64,000 nucleotides of DNA from Poriferisodalis sp022821985 (GTDB lineage: Bacteria > Actinomycetota > Acidimicrobiia > Acidimicrobiales > Poriferisodalaceae). Both the position numbers and the translations under genes were made by a program. Below, in pieces: positions 32,317-42,004 of the stretch. The stretch spans positions 1,922,001 through 1,986,000 of the forward strand of contig NZ_OZ244781.1 of NCBI RefSeq assembly GCF_965219595.1, read 5' to 3'. Below the pieces are notes generated by a model. That model had not been told where the DNA came from. It did not search any database and saw only the letters and a program-made list of their open reading frames with translations. Position 1 is the first letter of the stretch. Each line of letters opens with the position of its first letter.

Positions 32317-33279
32317 ATGACGCTCGCACAGATTCTGCTCTTCGCTGAAGGCGACGCCGACGGCCCCTCCGGCCTCACGCTGGAACTGGCCACCAAGGCC
32401 CGCACGCTGGCCGACACCGTCACCGCCTTCGCGCCGGCACACGGCGAAGCCATGGCCGCCGAGCTGGGCGCGCACGGCGTGTCGACCGTGTACGCACTCG
32501 AAGGACTTGGCGACGGGCTGGTCGGCGTGCACGCTGCCGCAGCGCTCGCCGGGCACATCGAAGCCACCTCGCCCGATGCCGTGTTCTTCGGCCAGACCAC
32601 CGACGGGCGCGACACCGCCGCCCGCCTGGCGGTGCTGGCGGACCGTCCGGTTTCCACCAACAACGTGGGCGCCGAGATTGTCGACGGTGGCCTCGTCACC
32701 GAGGAGCCCATCTTCGGCGGCACACAGAACATCTTCACCGCGTACCGAGCACCGGCGCCGGCGCTCGCGATGTTCCGCCCGAAGAGCTTCGAGGCCGAGC
32801 CGAGCGGCGGCGGGGCTGCTGCGGTGGAGAGCGTGGCAGCAGTCGACCCAGGTGAGGCGGGGCGCGCGACGGTGACCGGTCGCCATGCCGAGGAGCGCTC
32901 GGGCCCGCAACTCGATGACGCCGCAGTGGTGGTGTCGGGCGGTCGAGGGCTGGGCCAGCCCGAGGCGTATTCGATGGTCGACGAGCTGGCGGGCCTGCTG
33001 GGGGCCGCGTCTGGTGCTTCGCGCGCCATCGTGGATGCCGGCTGGGTTCCCTATGCCAAGCAGGTGGGCCAGACCGGCAAGGTGGTGAAGCCCAGCGTTT
33101 ACATCGCTTGCGGCATCTCCGGTGCCACCCAGCACCTGGTGGGCATGAAGGGCTCCAAGAACATCGTGGCCATCAACAAGGACCCCGAAGCGCCGATCTT
33201 CGGTGTCGCCGATCTAGGCATCGTCGGCGACGTGCACAAGGTGATGCCGGCGCTGATCGAAGCCCTCAAGTCGCGCTAG
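32317..33279 (+). CDS. etfA: Electron transfer flavoprotein alpha subunit
   Basis: 320 residues. The C-terminal FAD-binding domain contains VVVSGGRGLGQPEAYSMVDE, VGQTGKVVKPSVYIACGISG and SKNIVAINKDPEAPIFGVAD, the standard EtfA signature. It forms the heterodimer with the upstream etfB product. It ends one base before the stop of the convergent SCO1664-type gene. Confidence 0.94.
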   Translation: MTLAQILLFAEGDADGPSGLTLELATKARTLADTVTAFAPAHGEAMAAELGAHGVSTVYALEGLGDGLVGVHAAAALAGHIEATSPDAVFFGQTTDGRDTAARLAVLADRPVSTNNVGAEIVDGGLVTEEPIFGGTQNIFTAYRAPAPALAMFRPKSFEAEPSGGGAAAVESVAAVDPGEAGRATVTGRHAEERSGPQLDDAAVVVSGGRGLGQPEAYSMVDELAGLLGAASGASRAIVDAGWVPYAKQVGQTGKVVKPSVYIACGISGATQHLVGMKGSKNIVAINKDPEAPIFGVADLGIVGDVHKVMPALIEALKSR

Positions 33280-34053
33280 TCAAACCAGCGGCCAGGGCCA
33301 GCGGCGGCCGCCGTCGTCATCGGGGAACTTGCCGAAGCTGGCGAGCCATTCGGCGCGTTCAGCGAGCGCGCTGAGCTCGTCGGGCCGCAGCCATTGCGCC
33401 AGCTCGGCAGGCGGATCGGCGGCCGAGCCGATGGCAGCGCCGAGTTCGTCGTCGAACGGTTCTCCGCCGAAGTCCCAGATGACCGTCCGCAGCTTGAAGT
33501 CGCTGGCGAAGCACAGGCCCTGGTCGATGCCGTAGATCGGTCCCCAGCGCGACGCCAAGCAGTGACCCGACTTGCGGTCGGTGTTGTTGGCGATGAGATC
33601 GAAGGCGCAGATCCGCCGCAGGTCGCCATGGTGCCGGTCCTCGGCAACCAGCGTGAAGTAGTGCTCTTCGAAGTTGGCGTCGATGAACAGCTGAACCGAC
33701 CCCACCCCGAGCGGGCCGTCGCGCTCAACTGTCGGCGGGATGACGTGCCATCCCAATGCCTCCGACAGCTCGAACGCGGCGATCTCGCGCCGATACAGGC
33801 CAGAGGGAAAATCCCACAGCGGTCGCTCTCCCCGCTCCGGCTTGTAGATCGCGGCCGTCGGCATGGTGGCGTGGTCGATCCGCACCAGGAAGGTGGCGTT
33901 GCTGCTGTAGGGCATCCGTCCCAGGATCGAGATGTCGCCCCCCCGCAGCACCTCGAGCACGTCTGCCACAGGCGCATCCCGGATCACCGGCAGCTTCAGC
34001 TGCTCGCCGTCCTCGTCGGTCGGCATCAGGTGGTGTGGGGAGGGTGCGTTCAC
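33280..34053 (-). CDS. SCO1664 family protein (PI3/4-kinase-like fold)
   Basis: 257 residues. The YKPERGERPLWDFPSGLYRRE and FDLIANNTDRKSGHCL segments match the actinobacterial SCO1664 family, distantly related to phosphatidylinositol kinases. It is usually clustered with a DUF3090 protein and an MSMEG_4193-type phosphatase, as here. GTG 34053 start. Function unproven. Confidence 0.82.
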   Translation of the reverse strand: MNAPSPHHLMPTDEDGEQLKLPVIRDAPVADVLEVLRGGDISILGRMPYSSNATFLVRIDHATMPTAAIYKPERGERPLWDFPSGLYRREIAAFELSEALGWHVIPPTVERDGPLGVGSVQLFIDANFEEHYFTLVAEDRHHGDLRRICAFDLIANNTDRKSGHCLASRWGPIYGIDQGLCFASDFKLRTVIWDFGGEPFDDELGAAIGSAADPPAELAQWLRPDELSALAERAEWLASFGKFPDDDGGRRWPWPLV

Positions 34054-34111
34054 GCGCCGCCCTCATTCATGGGGAGACAGTGCGAATGGGGCCGATCGCG
34101 AACCGCACTGT

Positions 34112-34615
34112 TCATGTCTTGGGCGGACGGTGCCCGTTGCGCATGCCGAAGTCGCGGCCTTCTTCGACGAGCAGCAGTGCCTGCTGCGCGAAGCCGAGCG
34201 CCATCGCGTAGTCGAGATGGAAGCGGCCGCGGCCGCCGGTGCGTTCGTCGTCCTCGGGTGACATCTCTCCTGAGGCACCTGCGTCGTCGTCGTCATCATC
34301 GTCATCGATCTCGTCGGCGATCACCACGATGACCTTGCCCTCGGTGTCCATGCCGGTGGCGAGGCGGCCGACGGTCCATGCGGCGGTCACCGGTTCGACC
34401 AGCTCGCCGAAGGCCGCCGCGGGTCCCTCGTAGCTCTCGCCCTCGAGCAGCTCGCTGAGCAGGTTCGCCAGCGCCCAGACCTGTCCCTTCTCCAGCTTCA
34501 GCGAGACCACGTGGCCTGCCTCAGTTGCCTGCAGAAAGAAGATCCGCTGGCCGGCCGGCCCGACCGTGCCCGCCACGAACGTGTCGGGATTGCGGAGGTC
34601 GAAATCGTCACTCAT
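34112..34615 (-). CDS. DUF3090 family protein
   Basis: 167 residues of unknown function; FDLRNPDTFVAGTVGPAGQR and FFLQATEAGHVVSLKLEK are typical of the family. A run of aspartates sits in a linker near residue 108. ATG 34615 overlaps the stop of the phosphatase gene (ATGA), so the two are translationally coupled. Confidence 0.85.
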   Translation of the reverse strand: MSDDFDLRNPDTFVAGTVGPAGQRIFFLQATEAGHVVSLKLEKGQVWALANLLSELLEGESYEGPAAAFGELVEPVTAAWTVGRLATGMDTEGKVIVVIADEIDDDDDDDDAGASGEMSPEDDERTGGRGRFHLDYAMALGFAQQALLLVEEGRDFGMRNGHRPPKT

Positions 34616-35250
34616 GCCGGAGCCAATGCTGCGAGGTCGGACGTGCTGTTGGTCGCCAGCACGACCGGGCCGTCAGCGGTGTACAGGATCGCTGTCACCG
34701 AGCACGGCGACACCACGATCCGCTGGAAGAGATCGAGATGGGTGCCCATGGCGTCAGCCACCAGCGCCCGAATGGGGTCGGCGTGGCTGACCGCGACCAC
34801 GGTTGCGCCGCGGTGGCGGGCAGCTAGCTCGCTCGCCGTCGCCGCTATGCGCGCCTGCATCTGGCGGAACGTCTCGCCGTCGGGGAAACGAAAGCCGCTG
34901 GGGTAGCGCTGCACCTGCGACCACGCCGCCAGCTTGCGGAGTTGATTGAGCTTGCGGCCCGTCCAGCGGCCCATGTCTGCTTCGTTGAGGCCGTCATGGG
35001 TGTGCACGCGGCGTCCGAGGGCGGCAGCAATCGGTGCCGCGGTCTCCTGGGCACGCTCCAGCGGGCTGGCATAGACGGCTGCCACCCGGCGCCCGCCTGC
35101 GGCGATGCGCTCTGCTGCACGCTGCGCTTGCTGCGTTCCGGCTTCCGACAGGTGCACTCCGGGCCGCCGGCCGTACAGCTCGACGCCGGTGGTCGGCGTG
35201 AGGCCGTGCCGGACGAACAGCAGCAGCGTGGGTCGAGTTCGGTTCGGCAC
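34612..35250 (-). CDS. MSMEG_4193-type histidine phosphatase
   Basis: 212 residues. The phosphoglycerate-mutase-like RHG motif is LFVRHGLTPTTG, with the second histidine in VVAVSHADPIRALVAD. It probably hydrolyses a phosphate ester, substrate unknown. GTG 35250 is seven bases after TAGCTT on the minus strand, back to back with the UdgB promoter. First gene of the phosphatase-DUF3090-SCO1664 set. Confidence 0.88.
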   Translation of the reverse strand: MPNRTRPTLLLFVRHGLTPTTGVELYGRRPGVHLSEAGTQQAQRAAERIAAGGRRVAAVYASPLERAQETAAPIAAALGRRVHTHDGLNEADMGRWTGRKLNQLRKLAAWSQVQRYPSGFRFPDGETFRQMQARIAATASELAARHRGATVVAVSHADPIRALVADAMGTHLDLFQRIVVSPCSVTAILYTADGPVVLATNSTSDLAALAPA

Positions 35251-35284
35251 CGGGCCGAAGCTACTTGCCTGGCACACTCGCAGG

Positions 35285-36106
35285 GTGAGCGCCCCACCGA
35301 GCCAGCCCGGCGATGTCCAAGAGGCGGAGCCGCATGGCGACGCCGTGGCCCGAGTGGCCGGTGAGCGCAGCGAACAAGAGCGGGCAAGCCCCGGCATCGC
35401 GGCCTTGCGCTTGCTCAACGACGAGGTCGTGGCATGCAGGCGCTGCGATCGGCTCGTGACCTGGCGCGAGCAGACCGCCGTCGACAAGCGGGCCGCATTT
35501 GCCGACGAGGATTACTGGGGCCGCGGCGTGCCTGGCTTCGGCGACCCTGCCGCAGCGGTCGTGCTTGTCGGCTTGGCGCCGGCTGCACATGGCGCGAACC
35601 GCACGGGCCGGATGTTCACCGGCGATCGCTCGGGAGACTTCCTCTACGCGGCGCTGCACCGCTGCGGCTTCGCCAACCAGCCGACGTCGGTGCGCGCCGG
35701 CGACGGGCTTGCGCTGCGCGACGCCTACATCACCGCGGCGGTGCGCTGCGCGCCGCCGGCCAACAAGCCCACTACCGCCGAGCGGGACACCTGCCGTCCA
35801 TTCCTCGAGCGCGAGCTGGCGCTGCTGGTCAACGCTCGCATCGCGGTTGCCCTGGGCGCGTTTGCCTACGGCGTGCTGTGCACGATCGGCGGGGTGCGGC
35901 CGCGACCCCGCTTCGGCCACGGTGCGATCGCAGAGGTGCCCGCCGCCGATGGGTCAGCCGAGCCTGCGCCGCTCGGCGGCATCTCCCGCATCATCTGCTC
36001 GTTCCATCCCAGTCAGCAGAACACCTTCACTGGCCGTCTCACCGCCGACATGGCCGATACGGTGCTGCTCGATGCGCGCCGGCTGGCGAACCTCCCGCCT
36101 GGCTGA
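35285..36106 (+). CDS. udgB: Uracil-DNA glycosylase family 5 (UdgB)
   Basis: 273-residue DNA repair enzyme removing uracil and other damaged bases. Motifs GLAPAAHGANRTGRMFTGD and SFHPSQQNTFTGRLT are characteristic, and cysteines in VVACRRCDRL, VRCAPP and ERDTCRP fit the Fe-S cluster ligands. GTG 35285 is six bases after CACACT, so it is probably leaderless. Longer upstream frames overlap the divergent phosphatase gene. Confidence 0.88.
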   Translation: MSAPPSQPGDVQEAEPHGDAVARVAGERSEQERASPGIAALRLLNDEVVACRRCDRLVTWREQTAVDKRAAFADEDYWGRGVPGFGDPAAAVVLVGLAPAAHGANRTGRMFTGDRSGDFLYAALHRCGFANQPTSVRAGDGLALRDAYITAAVRCAPPANKPTTAERDTCRPFLERELALLVNARIAVALGAFAYGVLCTIGGVRPRPRFGHGAIAEVPAADGSAEPAPLGGISRIICSFHPSQQNTFTGRLTADMADTVLLDARRLANLPPG

Positions 36107-36110
36107 ATCG

Positions 36111-36707
36111 ATGCGGCCCCACCTGAAGCGGGGTGCGCGTCTGGCGGCCGCCCTGCTGGCATCGGCGAGCATGTTGGCGTGCTCAGCCACCGTGATTGAG
36201 GTGGAGCCAGCGACCACTGGCGCCGGCTCCGCTGATGCTGACGCGGGGTTCGGCAATCCGGGCACGCTTGCTCGGCCGACCGTCTCCGTCGATGGCGCAC
36301 CGGGGTTGCTCGCGATCGAACCGCTCATCGCCTTCATGGATGCGTGTGTGGCCGATGCCGGTCTCGTCGGGCCCTGTCACTGTGCGGCCGACCGCATGGA
36401 GGGCAGCCTGACGGTCATCGATCTCGAAGTGTTCGAGGACCGCATGTCGGGTGCCCTGGAGTTCTCTCCTGAACTGGCGGGAGCGTTGGTGGACTGCCGT
36501 GAGGCCGGGCCGCCTCCCGGATGGTCCGATGTTCAGCGGCAGACGTACCTGGACGCATGCTCTGCCGGTTCAGACCGGTTGAGGAGCCTGTGCGCCTGCT
36601 CGCTGGCCCGTGCTCAGGACGTCATCCCGGCTCACCGGCTGACCGAATTCCTCGCGAGCAACGAGATTCAGCCCGGCATCGTCGATTTCCTGAACCTCTG
36701 CCTCTAG
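36111..36707 (+). CDS. Putative lipoprotein
   Basis: 198 residues with a signal peptide ending in the lipobox-like SMLACS (Cys about residue 24). The mature part has an Ala/Gly/Thr-rich start and several cysteine pairs (VGPCHCAADR, LRSLCACSLARA). No family recognised. It starts four bases after the UdgB stop. Confidence 0.65.
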   Translation: MRPHLKRGARLAAALLASASMLACSATVIEVEPATTGAGSADADAGFGNPGTLARPTVSVDGAPGLLAIEPLIAFMDACVADAGLVGPCHCAADRMEGSLTVIDLEVFEDRMSGALEFSPELAGALVDCREAGPPPGWSDVQRQTYLDACSAGSDRLRSLCACSLARAQDVIPAHRLTEFLASNEIQPGIVDFLNLCL

Positions 36708-36768
36708 CAATCCGCGGCCGAGAAATTCATAGGCCTCATCTGACGCAGCGTGCCTACTGTCACGACAG

Positions 36769-36830
36769 GGCCAGCCTCTCGGGCTCACCACCCATTGCAA
36801 GGTGTCTGCCGTAGCCCGGTGAGGCTGGCC
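36769..36830. terminator. Putative bidirectional terminator
   Basis: GGCCAGCCTC (36769-36778) pairs with GAGGCTGGCC (36821-36830) with further internal pairing. It lies between two convergent genes. No T-run follows, so it is tentative. Confidence 0.4.
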
Positions 36831-36872
36831 TCTGCGCGAAATGCTATACGGCAGCCGCGACTGTCTTCGTCG

Positions 36873-38057
36873 CTATTTCTTCGTCGGCTCGGGCAGCAGC
36901 GCCGGCTTCTCCCACGCGAACTTCGGCCAGCGAACCCGCGACTTCTCGCTGAGCTTGTGCATGAGCGCGATGGCGCCCGGATCTTCGTCGCCGGGCCGTC
37001 CGATCAGCGAGCCGTCGGCAAGCATCTTCATGATGATCTCGCGGCCGATGTCGGTGCGGACGATCGTGAGGGTCCAGTCGCTGTACTTGCCGATGCCGCC
37101 GGTGGAGATATCGGCGTGCTCGGCGGCGAAGTCGGGACAGTGGTTGCAGCCTTCGCGGGTCCAGGCGTGGCACTCCTTGAGGTTGATCTCGTAGTAGCCG
37201 CCGTCGTGGGTCCAGATCTGGAAGACGCCCTTGATGTTGGTCTTGCGGATCCGGTGGCGGTCGAGGCCGTACTTCTGCTCGAACAACTCCTCGAAGATGG
37301 CTTCGTCGAACGACTTCGAGCACAGCAAGCCGATGTTCAGCACGAAGCGGTTGCCGACCTTGCCGACCTTGCGCGACTTGGCGACCGGCACGATCGAGCT
37401 CTGGCAGCTCATGCCGACCAGCGCGATCTTCTGTGCGCCGGCCTCCATTGCCTCGTCGTAGGCGAGCGTGTTGGCTGAGTACGTGTAGCGGCTGCCCGCA
37501 CCGCGCAGCACGTCGTCGCGGTTGAAGGCCACGCCCGGCGAGGCGGTCCACTGGTTGCCCTCGCCCTCGCCGACGTACGACGTGAGGGCGGCGTCGATAT
37601 AGCCATGGTCGAGCGCCCAGATGAGGATCGCCGACACCAGCCCGCCGTCCTGACCGATCTCGTGGACGAAGTCGTCGGACGCCCTGGTCAGGATGATGTC
37701 CTTGAATACACCCGATGGCTCGTCGACGGTGCGGTGGCGGCCGAACATGAAGTCGTCGGCCTCGTCCTCCCATGTACGGAAGCGAGGGCAGGCACGGGTG
37801 CAGCTCGTACAGCCCTTCTGGCCGTGGCCGCAGTCTTCGAGACCGAGTTCCTCTTCGAGGTGGAATGGCGTGAACCCGCCCTGCACGTGCTCGTAGCCGA
37901 TGACATCGTGCGGGCAGGAGATCACGCAGCCGGCACATCCGGTGCACAGCCCGGTGGTGATGACCTCGTCGTACAGCTCCTTCCACTGGAAGGTCCAGCG
38001 CTGCGGCGCCCCGTTGGATGCAGGAGGGGCCTCGGTCGTTTCCCCGGTCATTGCCAT
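36873..38057 (-). CDS. F420 hydrogenase/dehydrogenase beta subunit family (FrhB-like)
   Basis: 394 residues. Two ferredoxin-like clusters (CTGCAGCVISCPHD and GCTSCTRACPRF) are followed by the FrhB N- and C-terminal domains (QDGGLVSAILIWALDHG, LVGMSCQSSIVPVAK, CNHCPDFAAEHADISTGGIG). It probably moves electrons to or from F420 or a related flavin acceptor; partner unknown. ATG 38057 lies six bases after TAGTCT on the minus strand (38064-38069), a clear leaderless start. Confidence 0.85.
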   Translation of the reverse strand: MAMTGETTEAPPASNGAPQRWTFQWKELYDEVITTGLCTGCAGCVISCPHDVIGYEHVQGGFTPFHLEEELGLEDCGHGQKGCTSCTRACPRFRTWEDEADDFMFGRHRTVDEPSGVFKDIILTRASDDFVHEIGQDGGLVSAILIWALDHGYIDAALTSYVGEGEGNQWTASPGVAFNRDDVLRGAGSRYTYSANTLAYDEAMEAGAQKIALVGMSCQSSIVPVAKSRKVGKVGNRFVLNIGLLCSKSFDEAIFEELFEQKYGLDRHRIRKTNIKGVFQIWTHDGGYYEINLKECHAWTREGCNHCPDFAAEHADISTGGIGKYSDWTLTIVRTDIGREIIMKMLADGSLIGRPGDEDPGAIALMHKLSEKSRVRWPKFAWEKPALLPEPTKK

Positions 38058-38175
38058 GTCGCCAGACTACGGCAGGCGTCTCGAGAACGAACAGCGACGA
38101 CCTCGCAGGGCGACACGATCGGCCTAGGCCCGCGGAGCGCTGAAACCGCTGTTCAGGGCTCTAGGGTGGCGCGCC

Positions 38176-38592
38176 GTGACAGAGGCTGAACTGCTGGAGC
38201 TCCTTGAGCAGGGACGGGTGGCGACCCTCGCGACGATCCGGTCCGACGGTCGCGTCGACCTGGTGCCATGCACCTACGCGTTCGAGGACGATGTGGTGGT
38301 GACAGCGGTCGACCACAAGCCCAAGACGACCATGGACCTCAAGCGGCTCGACAACGTTCGGCGCTTCCCCGAGGTCACGATGCTGATCGAGCACTACGAC
38401 GACACAGACTGGGAGCGCCTGTGGTGGGTGCGCCTGCGAGGGCGCGCTGCGGTGCACACCGAGGGCGCGCAGCACCGGTATGCGATCGAGCTGTTGTGCA
38501 AGCGCTACCCGCAGTACGCCGCCGAGCCGCCCGTCGGCGCCGCCATCGTCATCCAGCGCACCGAGCTCACTGGCTGGTCCGCCACGGGTTGA
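38176..38592 (+). CDS. PPOX-class F420-dependent oxidoreductase
   Basis: 138 residues, a split-barrel flavin/deazaflavin enzyme. GRVATLATIRSDGRVDLVPCTYAFE and the later WWVRLRGRAAV match the TIGR03668-type family. It likely reduces a substrate with F420H2. GTG 38176 follows TAGGGT. Its neighbour on the other side is an FrhB-like F420 protein. Confidence 0.82.
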   Translation: MTEAELLELLEQGRVATLATIRSDGRVDLVPCTYAFEDDVVVTAVDHKPKTTMDLKRLDNVRRFPEVTMLIEHYDDTDWERLWWVRLRGRAAVHTEGAQHRYAIELLCKRYPQYAAEPPVGAAIVIQRTELTGWSATG

Positions 38593-38622
38593 GCGCCCAC
38601 AGCCGGCATGGTGCCGGCGCAG

Positions 38623-38694
38623 CGCCCTCGGCAGGATTCGAACCTGCGCACATGGCTCCGGAGGCCACTGCTCTATCCCCTGAGCTACGAGGGC
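38623..38694 (-). tRNA. tRNA-Arg (anticodon CCG)
   Basis: Folds as a standard cloverleaf on the minus strand. Acceptor stem GCCCTCG pairs with CGAGGGC, D-arm GCTC...GAGC, anticodon loop CTCCGGA with anticodon CCG, and T-arm GCAGG TTCGAAT CCTGC. CCA is not encoded. It is directly upstream of argS, whose product would charge it. Confidence 0.93.
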
Positions 38695-38850
38695 TGAACG
38701 CCCGGACAGTTGCCCAGGCCCACCGCCCGGTCAAGCTACCGACCGCCGTCGCGCCCCACTCCGGCGACGAGGCCGAGGCCGGCGCCCAAAATTGTCCCGA
38801 GGTTCGGCACCCGGCAGGGATAGGTTCGCTTCGGTGACGGAGCTGTGGTG

Positions 38851-40518
38851 ATGGAAGCAGTGCTGGCTGGCGCTATCTCGACAGCGTTGACGCGCCTCGG
38901 CGTCGACGCTGATCCGTCGCGCATCGGCCTCGAACGTCCGGCTCGCACCGATCACGGCGACTGGTCCACAAACGCCGCGTTGGTGAGCGCGAAGGGAGCG
39001 GGGTTGCCGCCTCGCGAGCTGGCCCAGCAACTCGCCGCGGAGCTCGACGGTGCCGGCTTGCCGCATCTCGAACGAACCGAGGTGGCCGGTCCCGGATTCG
39101 TGAACCTGCACCTGGCGCCGTCGTGGCTGCACGAGGTACTGGCCGAGGTCTTGCTCGAGGGAGTCGACGGGTACGCGTGCAGCGACAGTGGCAGCGGACA
39201 GACCGTCAATCTGGAGTTCGTTTCTGCCAATCCCACCGGCCCGCTGCACGCTGGCGGGGGCCGCTGGGGCGCATTCGGCGACAGCCTCGCCCGCCTGTTC
39301 CGCCGCTGCGGCTATGCCACCGTCACCGAGTACTACGTCAACGACCGCGGCGCGCAGATGGAACTGTTCGGACGGTCGCTGGCGGCTCGCTTGGCCGGCG
39401 AACCGGTGCCCGACGACGGCTATCGCGGCGAGTACGTCATTGAGTGGGCGAACGAGTTGGCCGTCGAGCTTGAGGCCAACTCCGCTGTTGGCGATGCAGG
39501 TCCTCTGGCCGTAGTTGAGGCCCGGGGTGGCACCGCCTTCGCGGCATCGTGGGGTCGCGAACGGGCGTTGCGCGACGTCGCAGAGTCGCTGGCGGCCATG
39601 AACGTGGGCTTCGACCGTTGGCAGAGCGAGGCATCGCTCGTGGATTCGGGCGCCATGGACGATGTGATCGAGCGGCTTCGCGATGCGGGGCGGGTGTACG
39701 AACAGGACGGCGCCGTCTGGCTCGCGACCAGCGAGTTCGACGATGCCAAGGACCGGGTCTTGCGTCGCAGTGACGGCGAGCCCACGTACTTCGTGCCCGA
39801 CATCGCTTACCACCACGCCAAGTTCGGCCGCGGTGATCGCGTCATCGACGTGCTGGGCGCCGATCACCATGGCTATGTGCCGCGCATCGCGGCAGCCATG
39901 CAGATGCTCGGGCACGCGCCCGAGTCCTATGAGGCCATCGTCGGCCAGAACGTGACCCTCATGCGCGACGGCAAGGTCATCGAGCTGTCCAAGCGCACCG
40001 GCACGATGGTCGAGGTGCGCGAGCTCATCGACGCGGTGGGTCCCGACGTAGCACGCTTCGCGTTCCTGCTGCAGTCGATTGACTCGCGTCAGACCATCGA
40101 CATCGACCTGCTGTCGGCGCAGGCTGCGGAGAATCCGGTCTTCTACGTGCAATACGCGCACGCCCGCATCGCATCGGTCGCCCGCCGCGCTGAAGCGGAC
40201 GGCGTTGCTTCCGTGCCGCCGCAAGGCACGGATCTCTCACCGCTCAGCGGCGACCGGGAATTGGCGCTCTTGCGGGCGCTCGAAGTGCTGCCGTCGGTTG
40301 TGGAGATCGCATTGCGAGAGCGCGCGCCGCACAAGGTGACGACCTGGGTGCGCGACTTGGCGGCTGCGTTCCACGGCTTCTACCACGACTGCCCGATCCT
40401 GCACAGCCAGATCCCGCCTGAGGTGCGAGACGCCCGGCTCTGCCTCACCGAGGGCACGCGCATCGGCTTGGCGATCGGCCTCCACTTGCTCGGCGTGGAC
40501 GCGCCCGAGGCAATGTGA
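38851..40518 (+). CDS. argS: Arginyl-tRNA synthetase
   Basis: 555 residues from ATG 38851, chosen for the ACGGAG site at 38838; GTG 38845 or 38848 is possible. The HIGH-type motif is PTGPLHAGGGRWGAFGDSLA (HAGG variant), and ELSKRTGTMVEV matches the region following the KMSKS position. The DALR C-terminal domain includes QYAHARIASVARR. It opens the argS-lysA-hom-thrC cluster. Confidence 0.95.
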   Translation: MEAVLAGAISTALTRLGVDADPSRIGLERPARTDHGDWSTNAALVSAKGAGLPPRELAQQLAAELDGAGLPHLERTEVAGPGFVNLHLAPSWLHEVLAEVLLEGVDGYACSDSGSGQTVNLEFVSANPTGPLHAGGGRWGAFGDSLARLFRRCGYATVTEYYVNDRGAQMELFGRSLAARLAGEPVPDDGYRGEYVIEWANELAVELEANSAVGDAGPLAVVEARGGTAFAASWGRERALRDVAESLAAMNVGFDRWQSEASLVDSGAMDDVIERLRDAGRVYEQDGAVWLATSEFDDAKDRVLRRSDGEPTYFVPDIAYHHAKFGRGDRVIDVLGADHHGYVPRIAAAMQMLGHAPESYEAIVGQNVTLMRDGKVIELSKRTGTMVEVRELIDAVGPDVARFAFLLQSIDSRQTIDIDLLSAQAAENPVFYVQYAHARIASVARRAEADGVASVPPQGTDLSPLSGDRELALLRALEVLPSVVEIALRERAPHKVTTWVRDLAAAFHGFYHDCPILHSQIPPEVRDARLCLTEGTRIGLAIGLHLLGVDAPEAM

Positions 40519-40539
40519 GCGGGAAGCGACGGTCCGGCG

Positions 40540-41916
40540 ATGACTACTGAGCCGCACAGCGCGGCAGCCGCTGAAGGCGAGGTGCCGGGTGATGATCCCA
40601 GCGGTCCGATCCCGTTGCGCCTGCTCCCCGACACAGCTCGCGTGTCCGGGCAGGGCCACCTGCACATCGGTGGGTGCGACCTCGTCGACCTCGCTGCCGA
40701 ATTCGGCACGCCGCTGTTCGTGTACGACGAAGCACACTTGCGCGCCCGCTGCCGCGAGGCCGTGGGGGCCTTCGACGGGGGAGCGGCCTATGCCGCCAAG
40801 GCGTTCCTCTGCGCCGCCATGGCTCGGCTCGCGATCTCCGAGGGCATGGACATCGACGTAGCCAGCGGCGGAGAGCTGCAGACGGTATTGCGAGCGTTCG
40901 ACGATGACGTGGCGCAGCGCGTCGTGCTGCACGGCAACAACAAATCGGTCGCCGAGCTGGCAATGGCTCGCGAAGCAGGCGTGGGCCGCATCGTGGTCGA
41001 CTCCTTCGCCGAGCTGGACCGTCTCGACGAGCTGCACCGTGCCGATGGGGCAGTACCGCGGGTCCTGCTGCGGGTCACTCCGGGTGTCCGGGCCGAGACA
41101 CACGAGTACATCTCGACCGGGCAGGCCGATTCCAAGTTCGGCTTCGGCATCGGCCAGGGCGTCGCGATAGCTGCCGTTGAACGTGCGGCTGCGATGTCGT
41201 CCATCGAGCTCGTGGGCATCCATTGCCACATCGGCAGCCAGGTGTTCCGCGTGGAGAGCTTGGCGAGGGCGCTCGACGTCGTCGCCGAGTTCGCAGCACC
41301 GCTGTTCGGCGAAGCCGGTCCGGCCGCCGGCCGCCTCGAGGAGCTGTCGATCGGCGGCGGACTCGGCGTCGCGTACGTCGAATCGGAGCAGGCGCCCACG
41401 ATCACCGAATGGGGAGATGTCCTGTCGAGCAGGTGGGCTGCGCTCGCTCGACAGCACGGCCTTGGAGCACGGCTCGTTGCCGAGCCGGGGAGAGCCATTG
41501 CCGCAGCGGCCGCCGTGACGCTCTACACGGCGGGCAGCATCAAGGAGGTGCCGGGCGTGCGGACCTATGTCGCCGTCGACGGCGGCTATGGCGACAACCC
41601 GCGCCCGATGCTGTACGGCAGCGACTACACCGCATTCATGCCCGCTCGTGCGGGCGAGCCCCGTCCCGATCGAGTGCGGCTGGTGGGCAAGCACTGCGAG
41701 TCGGGCGATGTAATCGTGCGCTCTGCCCCGATGCCGGCGGGACTCGCCCCGGGCGATCTCGTTGCCACGCCGGTGACCGGGGCCTACGGCTATTCGATGG
41801 GCGCGCCCTACAACCGCATCGGTCGCCCGGCAGTCGTGTTCGTGGGCGGCGGCGACGCCCGGCTCGTCATCCGCCGCGAATCCGTCGACGACATGCTCGC
41901 CCTCGACGTTCGCTGA
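40540..41916 (+). CDS. lysA: Diaminopimelate decarboxylase
   Basis: 458 residues, PLP enzyme making lysine. The PLP lysine is in AAYAAKAFLCAAMAR. The barrel motifs MDIDVASGGELQTVL, HGNNKSVAEL, HCHIGSQVF and SIGGGLGVAY, and the late KHCESGDVIVRSAPMPAGL, are conserved. ATG 40540 is 21 bases after argS. Confidence 0.95.
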   Translation: MTTEPHSAAAAEGEVPGDDPSGPIPLRLLPDTARVSGQGHLHIGGCDLVDLAAEFGTPLFVYDEAHLRARCREAVGAFDGGAAYAAKAFLCAAMARLAISEGMDIDVASGGELQTVLRAFDDDVAQRVVLHGNNKSVAELAMAREAGVGRIVVDSFAELDRLDELHRADGAVPRVLLRVTPGVRAETHEYISTGQADSKFGFGIGQGVAIAAVERAAAMSSIELVGIHCHIGSQVFRVESLARALDVVAEFAAPLFGEAGPAAGRLEELSIGGGLGVAYVESEQAPTITEWGDVLSSRWAALARQHGLGARLVAEPGRAIAAAAAVTLYTAGSIKEVPGVRTYVAVDGGYGDNPRPMLYGSDYTAFMPARAGEPRPDRVRLVGKHCESGDVIVRSAPMPAGLAPGDLVATPVTGAYGYSMGAPYNRIGRPAVVFVGGGDARLVIRRESVDDMLALDVR

Positions 41917-42004
41917 GATTCGGCGGTCTCGCGCATCGGCGTCGGGATGAGCGTCGCAGAAAACGCTGCGGGGGTGCGGGTGTGCTGGCGGTACCGTTTC
42001 GGCC

